The notes: generated by a model from the letters alone, not told the origin. Numbered from the stretch's first letter, positions 7,957-16,569 are shown. The stretch: DNA of 33,729 nucleotides from an uncultured Bacilli bacterium (GCA_949841325.1 CATKZK010000012.1:1-33729), one strand, 5' to 3'. Made by a program: numbers and translations.

Positions 7957-8919
7957 ATGGACACTTATCCAGAATCGATGGAAATGCAAATGCTTAGTGA
8001 CTTAAATTTACATAGTTATGATGTACAAAATAGTTTTTATATTCAGCCAACGCTGGCTTTAGAGGGAGTAAAATATGCTTTGAATATTCATTATGATGAA
8101 GACTATTGTCTTTATTTGCGCATTCATCTTATTGATACTTCTTTTATTACAAAAGATAGCTATTGGTATAAAGAAATGGAAAGGGAGATTCAAAAGAAAG
8201 ACAAGCGTGTGAAAAAACTATTGTCCTTTAAAGAGGGAAGAAAATATCCTGCCTTTACGATTCAATTTAAAATCAATAGTAATGGAGAAGTAGCAGAGCC
8301 TCATTTTTATAAAAGCAGTATTCAAATTGACCGTGTAGTAAGAAATCGCGAATTTTTAACCTATAGAGAAGATGATGCGCTTAAGCCTCTTGTAGGAGCT
8401 TTAAGACAAGTTGCTAATGATTATACTGAAGAGATTGAATTCATGAGTATTCCAACAATAGAAGCTTTTCTTGATTTCCTTCTAAATATGGAATTTGATC
8501 GAATCTTTGAAAAAGGATGCTTGCCTTCTTTACAATATGTAGACGCGAAATTGACAGATGAAGATATAGTAGATATTCATGGAAATATTTGTTATTATCT
8601 TGGTAAGATTCCTAAAATAGAAGCGTATCAAGTTTGGGAAATTTTACATGAAGTGAAAAAAAGTTATTTTTTCACAGTGATTTCTTTAGAAGATAGCGAA
8701 ATGGAATTAGATACAAGAACCTTTATTGGTTATACGCATTTCATGCTTCTAAAGTTATATGTAGAAAAACGCTTAATAGAGAATAAACGAGTAGAGTATT
8801 TAGAAAAATTAGAAGAAATCAAAAGTACATTAAATCAAGAAAATACTTTTGTAGGAGAAGAAAAACAAAAACAATTAATGAAAGCAAAAGAAAAGAAAGA
8901 GAAAGAAAGTCAGAAGTAG
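7957..8919 (+). CDS. Unknown cytosolic protein; start codon uncertain
   Basis: The first ATG of this frame is at 7957 and gives 320 residues, but no good ribosome site precedes it. The frame is open back to 7885 and reads NRVNLATDFLKNVEANIQNYMDTYPESM, which looks like real protein yet contains no ATG, GTG or TTG. AAAAGG at 7890-7895 would be a fitting ribosome site for a start near 7903. The true start may be non-standard, lost by mutation or sequencing error, or reached by +1 frameshifting at the end of the upstream gene (AAA AGG TAA). The protein is rich in aromatic residues and helices (EVWEILHEVKKSYFF-type segments) and ends in a Lys/Glu tail. No known family is recognised. Confidence 0.7.
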   Translation: MDTYPESMEMQMLSDLNLHSYDVQNSFYIQPTLALEGVKYALNIHYDEDYCLYLRIHLIDTSFITKDSYWYKEMEREIQKKDKRVKKLLSFKEGRKYPAFTIQFKINSNGEVAEPHFYKSSIQIDRVVRNREFLTYREDDALKPLVGALRQVANDYTEEIEFMSIPTIEAFLDFLLNMEFDRIFEKGCLPSLQYVDAKLTDEDIVDIHGNICYYLGKIPKIEAYQVWEILHEVKKSYFFTVISLEDSEMELDTRTFIGYTHFMLLKLYVEKRLIENKRVEYLEKLEEIKSTLNQENTFVGEEKQKQLMKAKEKKEKESQK

Positions 8920-8940
8920 AGTAAAATCTTTCTCTTTTTT
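8896..8940 (+). terminator. Probable terminator overlapping the gene end
   Basis: AAAGAGAAAG (8896-8905) can pair with CTTTCTCTTT (8928-8937), followed by T. The loop is long (22 nt) and part of the stem is coding. Confidence 0.45.
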
Positions 8941-8998
8941 TCTTGAAATTAAAAAAACGTGTTATAATAAAGTTAGAAAATAGTTAGGAGTGTAAAGT

Positions 8999-10186
8999 AT
9001 GAGAAATATTGGAACTGTTGTAAGAGGAATTAGAACGCCCATTATAAAAGAACATGACCCTTTAGCAGACATAGTGGTAAATTCTCTTATAGAGGCAAGT
9101 AAGGAAGGAAATTTTGATTTTAAAGATCGTGATATTGTGGCAATTACCGAAGCTGTTGTAGGCATCAGTGAAGGAAATTATGTATCTGTTGATGAGATTG
9201 CTCAAGATATGGTTTCTAAATTTCCATCTAAAGAAATTGGTCTTGTTTTTCCTATTTTAAGCCGCAATCGTTTTTCAATGATTTTAAAAGGAATTGCAAG
9301 AGGAATGAATAAAATTACGATTCAACTTAGTTTTCCAAGTGATGAAGTGGGAAATGGCATTTTAGATGAAACGTTATTAGAGAAAAGTGAATTTACATAT
9401 GACTCTATCATTTCTGAAAGTGATTATACTCGTGTATTTGGGTCATATAAACATCCTTTTACGGGGATAAATATGGTTGATTTTTATCGTGATTTAGTTC
9501 ATTCAGAAAAGTGTGAAGTTGAATTTGTCTTTGCCAATGATCCAAAAGTCATTCTAAATTATTCTGCAGATGTTTTAAATTGTGATATTCATACGCGTTT
9601 TAAGACAAAGAAAATGTTAGAAAATGCTGGAGCTAAAACAATATATGGATTATATGAAGTGATGAATACTTCTATAGATGGAAGTGGATATAATCCTGAC
9701 TATGGACTTTTAGGGTCGAATAAATCGACAGAAGAGAGATTAAAGCTATTTCCAAAAACAGGAAATGTTTTAGTAGAAGAAATTCAAAGACAACTAAAAG
9801 AAAAAACGGGAAAAAATATCGAAGTTATGGTATATGGAGATGGTGCTTTTAAAGATCCAGTTGGACATATTTGGGAGCTTGCTGATCCAGTTGTTTCTCC
9901 TGCCTATACAAGTGGACTTAAAGGCACACCAAATGAATTAAAGTTAAAATATCTTTCTGATAATGCCTTTAGCGATTTAAGAGGAGAAGCTTTAAAAGAG
10001 GCTATTAAGGGAGAAATCAAGAAAAAAGAGAATGATTTAAAAGGAAACATGTTATCTCAAGGAACAACACCAAGACGGATTACGGATTTAGTTGGATCTT
10101 TATGTGATTTAACAAGTGGAAGTGGAGACAAGGGAACTCCAGTAGTATTTATTCAAGGTTATTTCGATAATTTATCAGACGAATAA
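8999..10186 (+). CDS. Coenzyme F420:L-glutamate ligase-like (CofE-like) protein
   Basis: A 395-residue protein; RBS TTAGGAGTG precedes it, and TATAAT at 8963-8968 is a likely -10. The N-terminal part (IGTVVRGIRTPIIKEHDPLADIVVNSLIEA, then FDFKDRDIVAITEAVVGISEGNYVSVDEIA) matches the layout of the F420-0:gamma-glutamyl ligase fold, which adds glutamates using GTP. GYNPDYGLLGSNK and VMVYGDGAFKDPVGHIWELADPVV look like conserved nucleotide/metal-binding parts. Low-GC Firmicutes generally do not make F420, so the substrate is probably another carboxyl compound; this is inference. The next gene starts immediately after its stop, so the two are co-transcribed. Confidence 0.7.
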   Translation: MRNIGTVVRGIRTPIIKEHDPLADIVVNSLIEASKEGNFDFKDRDIVAITEAVVGISEGNYVSVDEIAQDMVSKFPSKEIGLVFPILSRNRFSMILKGIARGMNKITIQLSFPSDEVGNGILDETLLEKSEFTYDSIISESDYTRVFGSYKHPFTGINMVDFYRDLVHSEKCEVEFVFANDPKVILNYSADVLNCDIHTRFKTKKMLENAGAKTIYGLYEVMNTSIDGSGYNPDYGLLGSNKSTEERLKLFPKTGNVLVEEIQRQLKEKTGKNIEVMVYGDGAFKDPVGHIWELADPVVSPAYTSGLKGTPNELKLKYLSDNAFSDLRGEALKEAIKGEIKKKENDLKGNMLSQGTTPRRITDLVGSLCDLTSGSGDKGTPVVFIQGYFDNLSDE

Positions 10187-10204
10187 ATGAAAAGTGGGGG
10201 AATT

Positions 10205-10876
10205 ATGGTAAAAGTTATAGAAGGATTACATATTCAAAAAAGAATTGAAGAGGCTTTATTCGAACCAAGAGAATGGAACACAAACTATGGGATTTTAAGT
10301 GAATTAAAGATTCATTTTGAGATTGCCCTTTCAAAAGAAGGGGTATTGCAAACAACGATGACCTTTTTTGATAATTGTCAAAATTATAAAGTGATAGAAC
10401 CTTATCAATTAAAAGAAGTTATTCTTACTGATGAACGGTTTATTGAAATTATGGAATATATCTATAGTCAATATCCAGAAATGATTGTTTATTCATGGGG
10501 GGAAGAGGAAATTGGTTTTAAGTTTTATAATGAAAATGCGCAAGGCTATAAGTCTATTCTTATTGAAATGAAGGGCAAACATATAGGAAACGTTTTTCTA
10601 GAAACCTATAAACAAAGAGTTATCACAAGTTTTTATTCTAGATTAATCGAATGTAAAACTTTTTCACTGATTATAAATGCGTATTATGAACAAGAAAAAA
10701 GGAAACGAATCATGCAATTAACAGAGGAAGAATTGGGTCAAATATTTGCTCAGTTAACGGAAGAAGAAAAAGTGAACTTGATCGAAAAAATTTCTCCACA
10801 TAGATTTTATGAATTGCAAGACCTTCCTGATTTTTTAGAAAAAGTAAAACAGTTAGAAGGCACAAAAGCAACTTAA
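10205..10876 (+). CDS. Unknown cytosolic protein
   Basis: A 223-residue product. The start at 10205 is preferred because GTGGGGG (10194-10200) is a good ribosome site; an upstream ATG at 10187 directly follows the previous stop. No family is recognised. The sequence is a mix of strands and helices (LKIHFEIALSKEGVLQTTMTFFDN, YQLKEVILTDERFIEIMEYIYSQYPE) with a helical C-terminus containing LTEEELGQIFAQLTEEEKVNLIEKI. No signal peptide or membrane segment. It is coupled to the CofE-like gene and ends in a terminator before the retron promoter, so it is not part of the retron. Confidence 0.7.
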   Translation: MVKVIEGLHIQKRIEEALFEPREWNTNYGILSELKIHFEIALSKEGVLQTTMTFFDNCQNYKVIEPYQLKEVILTDERFIEIMEYIYSQYPEMIVYSWGEEEIGFKFYNENAQGYKSILIEMKGKHIGNVFLETYKQRVITSFYSRLIECKTFSLIINAYYEQEKRKRIMQLTEEELGQIFAQLTEEEKVNLIEKISPHRFYELQDLPDFLEKVKQLEGTKAT

Positions 10877-10895
10877 GAAATTGAGTTGTTTTTAC
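10869..10895 (+). terminator. Rho-independent terminator before the retron
   Basis: CAACT (10870-10874) and AGTTG are the arms of a small hairpin ending in TTTTT. It overlaps the stop codon of the preceding gene and separates it from the retron. Confidence 0.55.
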
Positions 10896-10924
10896 TTGTC
10901 TATTTAAGAAAAATCTTCTATAAT
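10896..10924 (+). promoter_or_regulatory. Promoter of the retron ncRNA
   Basis: TTGTCT (10896-10901), exactly 17 bp, TATAAT (10919-10924). Predicted transcription start near 10931, at the first bases of the a1 repeat, which is the expected arrangement for a retron. Confidence 0.75.
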
Positions 10925-10928
10925 ACAG

Positions 10929-11104
10929 AAAAGCAGTAGTCAAATTTTCTAATGGATTAGAAAGGAATAACGAGTCGTTATTCAAGAGAAAATAGTGTAA
11001 GTATTTTCTTATATCGCTTTATGGACTTTAGCTTTCAGCTTTCACATAACTGCGTTATGTATAGTCCACTTCGCTTTTATAAGATATTTCATTGTACTGC
11101 TTTT
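10929..11104 (+). ncRNA. Retron msr-msd RNA
   Basis: A perfect 10-bp inverted repeat AAAAGCAGTA (10929-10938) / TACTGCTTTT (11095-11104) encloses the region, as expected for a1/a2. A G follows a1 at 10939 and is the candidate branch base. The msr part holds three hairpins: TTTCTAAT/ATTAGAAA (10946-10963), a 19-bp near-perfect palindrome with GAATAACGA/TCGTTATTC arms (10965-10983), and AGAAAATA/TATTTTCT (10987-11009). The msd part is a long hairpin: ATATC (11011-11015)/GATAT (11083-11087), TGGACT (11022-11027)/AGTCCA (11063-11068), and inner ACATAAC/GTTATGT (11044-11060). The reverse transcriptase starts 13 bp after a2. It would act as template and primer for multicopy single-stranded DNA. Exact msDNA ends cannot be read from sequence. 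Confidence 0.88.
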
Positions 11105-11117
11105 AAGGATGTTTATA

Positions 11118-12035
11118 ATGGAAGAAAAAATAGAAAGACAAGAGTGGATAGAGTCTATAAAATCATTGTGTTTATATTCTTCGGAAAATGAATTAGAGAT
11201 TTTATACACGATAAGTAATCATACAGAGAAGTTTTATGTACCAAAAATAATAAAAAAAAGAAATGGAAGCAATCGACAACTCTATGTCCCTAAACCTATT
11301 TTAAAACAGATTCAAAAAAATATATTAAATAATGTTCTTTATGCATTTCCTGTTTCAGACTATGCAATGGCCTATGTAAAGAATAGAAGTTTAGTAGAAA
11401 ATGCCAAACCTCATGTGAATAAAAAAATCATATTAAAATTGGATATAGAAGATTTTTTCGGTTCTATTTCCTCTGAAAAAATATATCGTCTATTTACAAA
11501 AGAACAGTTTTCCTCTCAGGTAAGAACTTTATTAACCCATCTTGTGACATATCTTGATGTTTTACCACAAGGTGCTCCAACTAGTCCTTATATATCAAAT
11601 CTTGTTATGAAAGACTTTGATGAAGAGATAGGAACGTACTGTGAAATGAGAAAAATTGACTATACGAGATATTGTGATGATTTAACTTTTTCGGGAAACT
11701 TTGATTGCTGGGAAGTAAAAAGAAAAGTTTCAGCTTTATTAAAGAGAAAAGGTTTTATTTTGAATGAGAAAAAGACAAGAATCATAAAAAAGAATAATGC
11801 CCAAGTGGTAACAGGAATCGTTGTAAACGAGAAAGTAAATGTCAGAAAAACTCTGCAAAAAAGACTTCGTCAAGAACTGTATTACATAAAAAAATATGGA
11901 ATTGAAAGTCATGTTAAAAGAATTGGAGAAGAAAAAGAAACATATAAAAGACATCTAATGGGACAAATAAACTATTGTATAAGTATTCATCCAAAAAAAG
12001 AATTCATCGAATACAAGAATCTTCTTCAAAAATAG
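11118..12035 (+). CDS. Retron reverse transcriptase
   Basis: A 305-residue RT. The ATG at 11118 is chosen because AAGGA at 11105-11109 is correctly spaced; an ATG at 11109 overlaps it. RT motifs in order: KIIKKRNGSNRQLYVPKPILKQIQ (motif 1 region), the retron-specific NAKPH (95-99; pattern NAxxH), LDIEDFF (108-114, first catalytic Asp), LPQGAPTSP (149-157), YCDD (185-188, catalytic Asp pair) and VTG (231-233; retron region Y). The enzyme reverse-transcribes the adjacent msr-msd RNA into branched RNA-DNA. Its length matches stand-alone retron RTs, and no effector domain is fused. Retrons generally act as phage-defence systems in which the msDNA complex restrains an effector; the candidate effector is the next gene. 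Confidence 0.93.
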   Translation: MEEKIERQEWIESIKSLCLYSSENELEILYTISNHTEKFYVPKIIKKRNGSNRQLYVPKPILKQIQKNILNNVLYAFPVSDYAMAYVKNRSLVENAKPHVNKKIILKLDIEDFFGSISSEKIYRLFTKEQFSSQVRTLLTHLVTYLDVLPQGAPTSPYISNLVMKDFDEEIGTYCEMRKIDYTRYCDDLTFSGNFDCWEVKRKVSALLKRKGFILNEKKTRIIKKNNAQVVTGIVVNEKVNVRKTLQKRLRQELYYIKKYGIESHVKRIGEEKETYKRHLMGQINYCISIHPKKEFIEYKNLLQK

Positions 12036-12047
12036 AAGTGTAATCAA

Positions 12048-12076
12048 TTTTTATTAAGATAAATTTATGTTATAAT
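12048..12076 (+). promoter_or_regulatory. Possible separate promoter for the gene after the retron RT
   Basis: TTTTTA (12048-12053), 17 bp, TATAAT (12071-12076) with an extended TG at -14. The next gene could therefore be transcribed independently of the retron. Confidence 0.45.
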
Positions 12077-12099
12077 AACGGTCAATAGGAGGGATTACT

Positions 12100-13380
12100 A
12101 TGACTTATCCTCTTTTAAAAAAGTTAGATGAGACCAAAAACATTGCTTTAAAAATAGAGATTCTTCAAAACGTCTTTTTAAGAGATGATGCGCTCATTAT
12201 AATAAAAGATAATTTTAATGCATTGACGAAAAGAAGCTACTTTAAAATGATTGCTAAAAAATTATTTTATTTTTTAGCTAATGATCCTGCTTCTGCAAAT
12301 GAGGAATTGCTTTATTTATTAACAATAAAACAAATCTCTATTTCTTTATTACCACCGAGAAGAATGGATGAATTTCTTAAACATATCCCAGGTTTTTTTG
12401 AATTAGTATTATCAAGATGGAGGGAGATAGATCTAAATAGTGAGCAAATTGTAACTAGCTTAACGAGGTTTGCTTTGCAAGATGAAAAAAAGTTATTAAA
12501 ACTCGCGAAAAAAATCTTTACTTCCAAAAATAAAGAAGGAGTAAAGCATTTCATCTCATGTATTGCCTATAAAAATGGTCTAGCTGATTATGAAGTATTT
12601 ACACCCTTTATACATACATCTAAGATAGACTCTATTCCTTATTTGTTATCTAGTTATGCTTATTTAGATGAGCATTTATCTACATTTTTAATTGATCATT
12701 TTGAAGAATTTTTTTGTCTTGAAAAGGATTACAAAGTGAGTTTTTTAGATAATTTAAAATATGATATTCCTGATTCTTTAAAAAGTAAGTATGATTATCT
12801 TTTAAAGTTGTTGCAAAGTAGTCCAGTGCCAATGGAAACCTGTCGTCGTTTAAATATTTTGCTTGCAAATCAGAGTGATTCATTCATTAAAGAATATATT
12901 GGCTCTTCCAAGATTACTTTTTTAGATCAGGGGTCAACGACTCAAGTTTTTCTGATTGAAGATAATAAGATTTTAAAATTATGTAAGAAAAAACATGATT
13001 CACAAACGATATATGAGCATTTTTTACTTGCTCCAACAGAAACAAAAATAATAAAAGACAAGTATGGAAAAACAAAACTTTATGTGGAAAGACAAGCGTA
13101 TTTGGAAAAAGAATATAAGGGAATTCCAATCAATGAAACTGATTTTGATCATTACTTTGAGGAATTAAAAAAACAACATTTAATCCTACATGATCCACAT
13201 TGTATTAGACGGTTTACTGATAATTTTGGCTTTTTAAAAGACTATCATGATGCCCAACTTGTTGGAGTTTCCCATCACGAAGAATTACCTGATTGGTTTA
13301 AAGAAAGACCAATGGTTTTACTAGATATTGATATGATTGTCAAAAAAGAATCTTTAAAATCATATGGCTTAAAACGATAA
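12100..13380 (+). CDS. Unknown helical protein with possible kinase-like C-terminal domain; candidate retron effector
   Basis: A 426-residue protein with RBS AGGAGGG. Residues 1-265 look like an all-helical repeat or solenoid (many Leu/Phe-rich helices). Residues 270-415 have the order of a protein-kinase or aminoglycoside-phosphotransferase fold: FLDQGSTTQVFLI (about 274-286, nucleotide loop), ILKLCKK with Lys293, LILHDPH (about 361-367) in the position of the catalytic HxD loop, N375, and VLLDIDMI (about 406-413) in the position of the metal-binding Asp. The similarity is weak and could be a pseudokinase; other folds are possible. It is 64 bp after the RT on the same strand but may have its own promoter, so membership in the retron is inference. 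It ends at a strong bidirectional terminator. Confidence 0.5.
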   Translation: MTYPLLKKLDETKNIALKIEILQNVFLRDDALIIIKDNFNALTKRSYFKMIAKKLFYFLANDPASANEELLYLLTIKQISISLLPPRRMDEFLKHIPGFFELVLSRWREIDLNSEQIVTSLTRFALQDEKKLLKLAKKIFTSKNKEGVKHFISCIAYKNGLADYEVFTPFIHTSKIDSIPYLLSSYAYLDEHLSTFLIDHFEEFFCLEKDYKVSFLDNLKYDIPDSLKSKYDYLLKLLQSSPVPMETCRRLNILLANQSDSFIKEYIGSSKITFLDQGSTTQVFLIEDNKILKLCKKKHDSQTIYEHFLLAPTETKIIKDKYGKTKLYVERQAYLEKEYKGIPINETDFDHYFEELKKQHLILHDPHCIRRFTDNFGFLKDYHDAQLVGVSHHEELPDWFKERPMVLLDIDMIVKKESLKSYGLKR

Positions 13381-13404
13381 AAGACACTTCATTGAAGTGT
13401 CTTT
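13380..13404. terminator. Bidirectional terminator between convergent genes
   Basis: A perfect 11-bp stem, AAAGACACTTC (13380-13390) and GAAGTGTCTTT (13394-13404), with a 3-nt loop. It ends both the kinase-like gene on plus and uvrB on minus. Confidence 0.8.
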
Positions 13405-15358
13405 AATCTTCGCTTTTCATTTCAAAGAGAATATCACGAAGTTCCATTGCTCGTTCAAAGTCTAAATTAGCAGCTGCTTCTTTCATCTCTTTTTCGATTG
13501 TTGACAAGATACTTGCTTTTTCTTGTTTTGTCATTTTTTTCTTTTGTACTGCTTTTTCTTCTTCCTCTTCATTACTAATAATTTCATGAATCTCTTTTAT
13601 GATTGTTTTTGGAACAATGTTGTGTTCTTCATTATACTTTTCTTGAATAGTACGACGCCTTTTTGTTTCGTTAATGGCATAATTCATAGCGCCACTTATG
13701 ATATCAGCATACATTATAACATGGCCATTTTCATTACGAGCACATCTACCAATAATCTGAATAAGGGAGCGATCACTTCGTAAAAATCCTTGTTTATCTG
13801 CGTCCATAATGGCAATTAAAGAAACTTCTGGCAAATCAATTCCTTCACGAAGCAAGTTGATCCCCACTAAGACATCATATTTACCTAAACGAAGTTCACG
13901 CAATATTTTCATTCTTTCTAATGTTTTCACTTCACTATGCAAATAAGCTACCTTTATGCCTAGATTTTTCAAATAAGAGGTTAGTTCTTCTGCCATTCGA
14001 ATCGTTAAAGTCGTAATTAATACACGTTCATTCTTTTCTATTCGTTTATTTATTTCTTCTATAAGATCATCAATTTGTCCTTCTGTTCCTTTTACTTCAA
14101 TTGTTGGATCGAGAAGACCAGTAGGTCGAATGATTTGTTCAACAGTATTATGTTCTACTAAGTCTAGTTCATAATCTCCAGGAGTGGCTGATATATAGAT
14201 GACTTGATTCATTTTGCCTTCAAATTCATCGAACTTTAAAGGCCGATTATCAAGAGCGGAAGGAAGGCGAAATCCGTAATCTACAAGAGTTTGTTTTCTC
14301 ATTCGGTCACCATTATACATTCCACGAACTTGAGGAACTGTAACATGTGATTCATCTATGACCATTAGAAAGTCCTTTGGGAAAAAGTCAATAAGAGTGG
14401 AAGGAGTTTCTCCTTCTTCGCGTAAAGCTAAGTGTCTAGAATAGTTTTCAACACCATGACAAAAACCAGTTTCTCTAAGCATCTCTAAATCATACTCACA
14501 TCGTTCTCTCAATCTTTGTTCTTCTAATAATTTATTATTTTCTAAAAGTTCTTTTTCACGTAAGTGTAGTTCTTTTTCAATTCGATTACAAGCTTTTTCT
14601 AGTTTCTCTTTATTTGTGACAAAGTGAGTTGCAGGGAAGATTGTTGTGCTTTTCTTATTTTGAATGATGGTTCCTGTTACAATATCAAATTCAGAAATAC
14701 GATCGACTTCATCGCCAAATAATTCTATTCGTATGCCATTTTTCTTTTCGGCAATGGGAACAATATCGATGACATCACCATTCACTCTAAAGGTTCCACG
14801 GTGAAAATCCATTTGATTTCGCTCATAATTCATATCGATTAATCGATTTAGAATATCATTTCTTTTTATGATATCTCCAATCGTTACAATTAACATATGT
14901 TCTTTATAATCTTGTGGATCTCCAATTCCATAAATACAAGAAACACTTGAGACAACAATAGTATCTGGATAAGTTAAAAGGGCAGAGGTAGCAGCATGAC
15001 GAAGTTCGTCTATTTCATCATTGATAGAGGCATCTTTTTCAATATAAGTATCACTTTGAGGAACGTAAGCCTCTGGTTGATAGTAATCATAATAGGATAC
15101 AAAGTATTCTACATGATTGTTTGGAAAAATTTCTTTAAGTTCTGAATATAATTGTCCAGCTAATGTTTTATTGTGAGCTAAAACTAAAGTTGGTTTGTTA
15201 ACACGAGCAATTACATTGGCAATCGTGAATGTTTTTCCTGTACCTGTTGCGCCTAGTAAAACTTGGTGCTTATCACCTTTTTTGATTCCTTCAACTAACT
15301 CACTAATTGCCTTTGGTTGATCTCCGCTTGGCTTATATTTTGATACTAATTCAAACAT
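13403..15358 (-). CDS. uvrB: Excinuclease ABC subunit B
   Basis: A 651-residue UvrB. The start is placed at 15358 ([15 protein letters not shown]) because GGAGG (minus strand, 15367-15371) lies 8 bp upstream; an earlier in-frame ATG overlaps that site. Features: Walker A GATGTGKT (about residues 38-45), the beta-hairpin [21 protein letters not shown] that clamps DNA, the helicase motif DESHV, motif [11 protein letters not shown], and the C-terminal UVR motif ([17 protein letters not shown]) that binds UvrC. UvrB verifies DNA damage handed over by UvrA and loads UvrC in nucleotide excision repair. It stands alone here, with no uvrA next to it. No LexA-like box is obvious upstream. Confidence 0.97.
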   Translation of the reverse strand: MFELVSKYKPSGDQPKAISELVEGIKKGDKHQVLLGATGTGKTFTIANVIARVNKPTLVLAHNKTLAGQLYSELKEIFPNNHVEYFVSYYDYYQPEAYVPQSDTYIEKDASINDEIDELRHAATSALLTYPDTIVVSSVSCIYGIGDPQDYKEHMLIVTIGDIIKRNDILNRLIDMNYERNQMDFHRGTFRVNGDVIDIVPIAEKKNGIRIELFGDEVDRISEFDIVTGTIIQNKKSTTIFPATHFVTNKEKLEKACNRIEKELHLREKELLENNKLLEEQRLRERCEYDLEMLRETGFCHGVENYSRHLALREEGETPSTLIDFFPKDFLMVIDESHVTVPQVRGMYNGDRMRKQTLVDYGFRLPSALDNRPLKFDEFEGKMNQVIYISATPGDYELDLVEHNTVEQIIRPTGLLDPTIEVKGTEGQIDDLIEEINKRIEKNERVLITTLTIRMAEELTSYLKNLGIKVAYLHSEVKTLERMKILRELRLGKYDVLVGINLLREGIDLPEVSLIAIMDADKQGFLRSDRSLIQIIGRCARNENGHVIMYADIISGAMNYAINETKRRRTIQEKYNEEHNIVPKTIIKEIHEIISNEEEEEKAVQKKKMTKQEKASILSTIEKEMKEAAANLDFERAMELRDILFEMKSED

Positions 15359-15416
15359 TGTTGTAACCTCCATTCATTATTATTTTGTTTACTGTTAACC
15401 AAATTATTAGTCCCAA

Positions 15417-15479
15417 TATTCGTTCCTTAATATTATTTTAACTCGGCTAATACTTAACTTTTTGCTTGGGGAACGAATA
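15417..15479. repeat. 10-bp inverted repeat at the edge of the KilA-N island
   Basis: TATTCGTTCC (15417-15426) and GGAACGAATA (15470-15479) are perfect complements separated by 43 bp. The right arm abuts the direct repeat at 15479. A related GGACGAAT lies next to the second repeat copy (17624-17631). Role unknown: operator of uvrB, hairpin, or end structure of an inserted segment. Confidence 0.55.
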
Positions 15480-15512
15480 AAAGTCACAAATTTTATTTTC
15501 TGGACTAAATAA
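15479..15512. repeat. Direct repeat, copy A (left of the KilA-N island)
   Basis: The first 23 bases (15479-15501) are identical to 17643-17665, and the next 11 match at 9 positions. Similarity continues more weakly, mainly with C/T differences, for about 25 bp. Together the copies bracket 2.1 kb holding two minus-strand genes. Confidence 0.75.
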
Positions 15513-15546
15513 CATTAAACATAATTAAACATATTTTTCCCATATT

Positions 15547-16524
15547 CTAAAATCTTTTTAAAACTTTTACTTTTAAATAAATAAGCAAACTATCTTCTGT
15601 AAACTCTTCTTTATATATTTTACCTCTTTCTTCATAATCAAGAAATAGATGTTCTTTATATTCTAAAAATGTCTTATAACCAGCAAGTTTATAATTGACC
15701 ATTTCAGCTTTCAAATCTTTAAAAGGAATAAATTCTTCACTAATAACTTCTAAAGTACCACAATATTCATTATCCGAATTCACAACCATATATTTGTTTC
15801 CAACTTCTGTCTTTTTATCAAAGGAATACTTTCTGCTTAAAATATAATTCTTCTTTCCATTTAAATAAGCATCGGCTATTCCCTCTTTCTCAGTATAAAG
15901 AAGACGATAAGAACTATAAAGAAGAGCTTTTTCATTGCTATATCTTTCTAACTTTTCTTTTTCTCTCAACTTTTCCCATCTTTTTGAATAACAAAGAAGA
16001 AAAAATCTATCTTTTATATTTTTTTCCTTTTTATTATCAATTTCATTCCACTTTTCATTTAATGCTGCTATTTCTGAACTTTCTTTTTCATCTTTCAAAC
16101 CAATTGCTTTTAAATAACTTTGCATTTTCTTTAAACAACGTAATTCTTGTTGGCTATATTCTTCCAAACAATCATCTGGTATAAGAAATGATTCTGGATA
16201 ATCATATACGCGTCTCACTATCTCATCAAACGAATGGCAATGACTCTCTATCATTTGATATTTAGCTTCCTCTTGTTCGGGATTTTGTCGACCATACATA
16301 TATGCTTTGTAGTGATAAATAACCCCACTATTAGAAACATTGCCTAGTGCTTCATACAAACTATTTTGTATATCATATCCAGCTTGCCTCGATTCATCAT
16401 AATATACCCATTCAAAAGTATCCCGTTTTTTATCCCAAAATGGATAAGGTAAACTGCAATTTTTAAATTTTTTATATCTTCTATTTTCTTTCCAAATATA
16501 ATATTTATCTTTTAAACTCCTCAT
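15547..16524 (-). CDS. Unknown protein with probable C-terminal ASCH-like domain
   Basis: A 325-residue cytosolic protein, very Lys/Glu/Tyr-rich. The N-terminal 80 residues contain SLPYPFWDKKRDTFEWVYYDESRQAGYDIQNSL. The middle (about 120-215) is a charged helical region. The last 85 residues (VGNKYMVVNSDNEYCGTLEVISEEFIPFKDLKAEM...FLEYKEHLFLDY...LLIYLKVKVLKRF) have the strand order and the 'PF..L' and 'H..F' positions of ASCH domains, a PUA-like RNA-binding fold. That assignment is by eye. It lies between two direct repeats together with a KilA-N gene, so it may be cargo of a small mobile segment. The start ATG lacks a clear ribosome site (AAAGAGA is the nearest). Confidence 0.55.
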   Translation of the reverse strand: MRSLKDKYYIWKENRRYKKFKNCSLPYPFWDKKRDTFEWVYYDESRQAGYDIQNSLYEALGNVSNSGVIYHYKAYMYGRQNPEQEEAKYQMIESHCHSFDEIVRRVYDYPESFLIPDDCLEEYSQQELRCLKKMQSYLKAIGLKDEKESSEIAALNEKWNEIDNKKEKNIKDRFFLLCYSKRWEKLREKEKLERYSNEKALLYSSYRLLYTEKEGIADAYLNGKKNYILSRKYSFDKKTEVGNKYMVVNSDNEYCGTLEVISEEFIPFKDLKAEMVNYKLAGYKTFLEYKEHLFLDYEERGKIYKEEFTEDSLLIYLKVKVLKRF

Positions 16525-16569
16525 AATGTCATATCTCTTTTCTTTTAGTATAAAATAAAATTAAAAAGA

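Noticed and set aside
11118-12035. Reverse transcriptase as part of a diversity-generating retroelement acting on the left-edge lectin-like gene
   Set aside because: The RT has retron motifs (NAKPH, VTG) and an adjacent msr-msd RNA. No template repeat similar to the lectin-like region was seen near it, and the two loci are 10 kb apart.
13523-13783. Plus-strand open frame within uvrB, and similar antisense frames elsewhere
   Set aside because: They are shadows of well-supported genes: low-complexity composition, no ribosome sites, no domain content.
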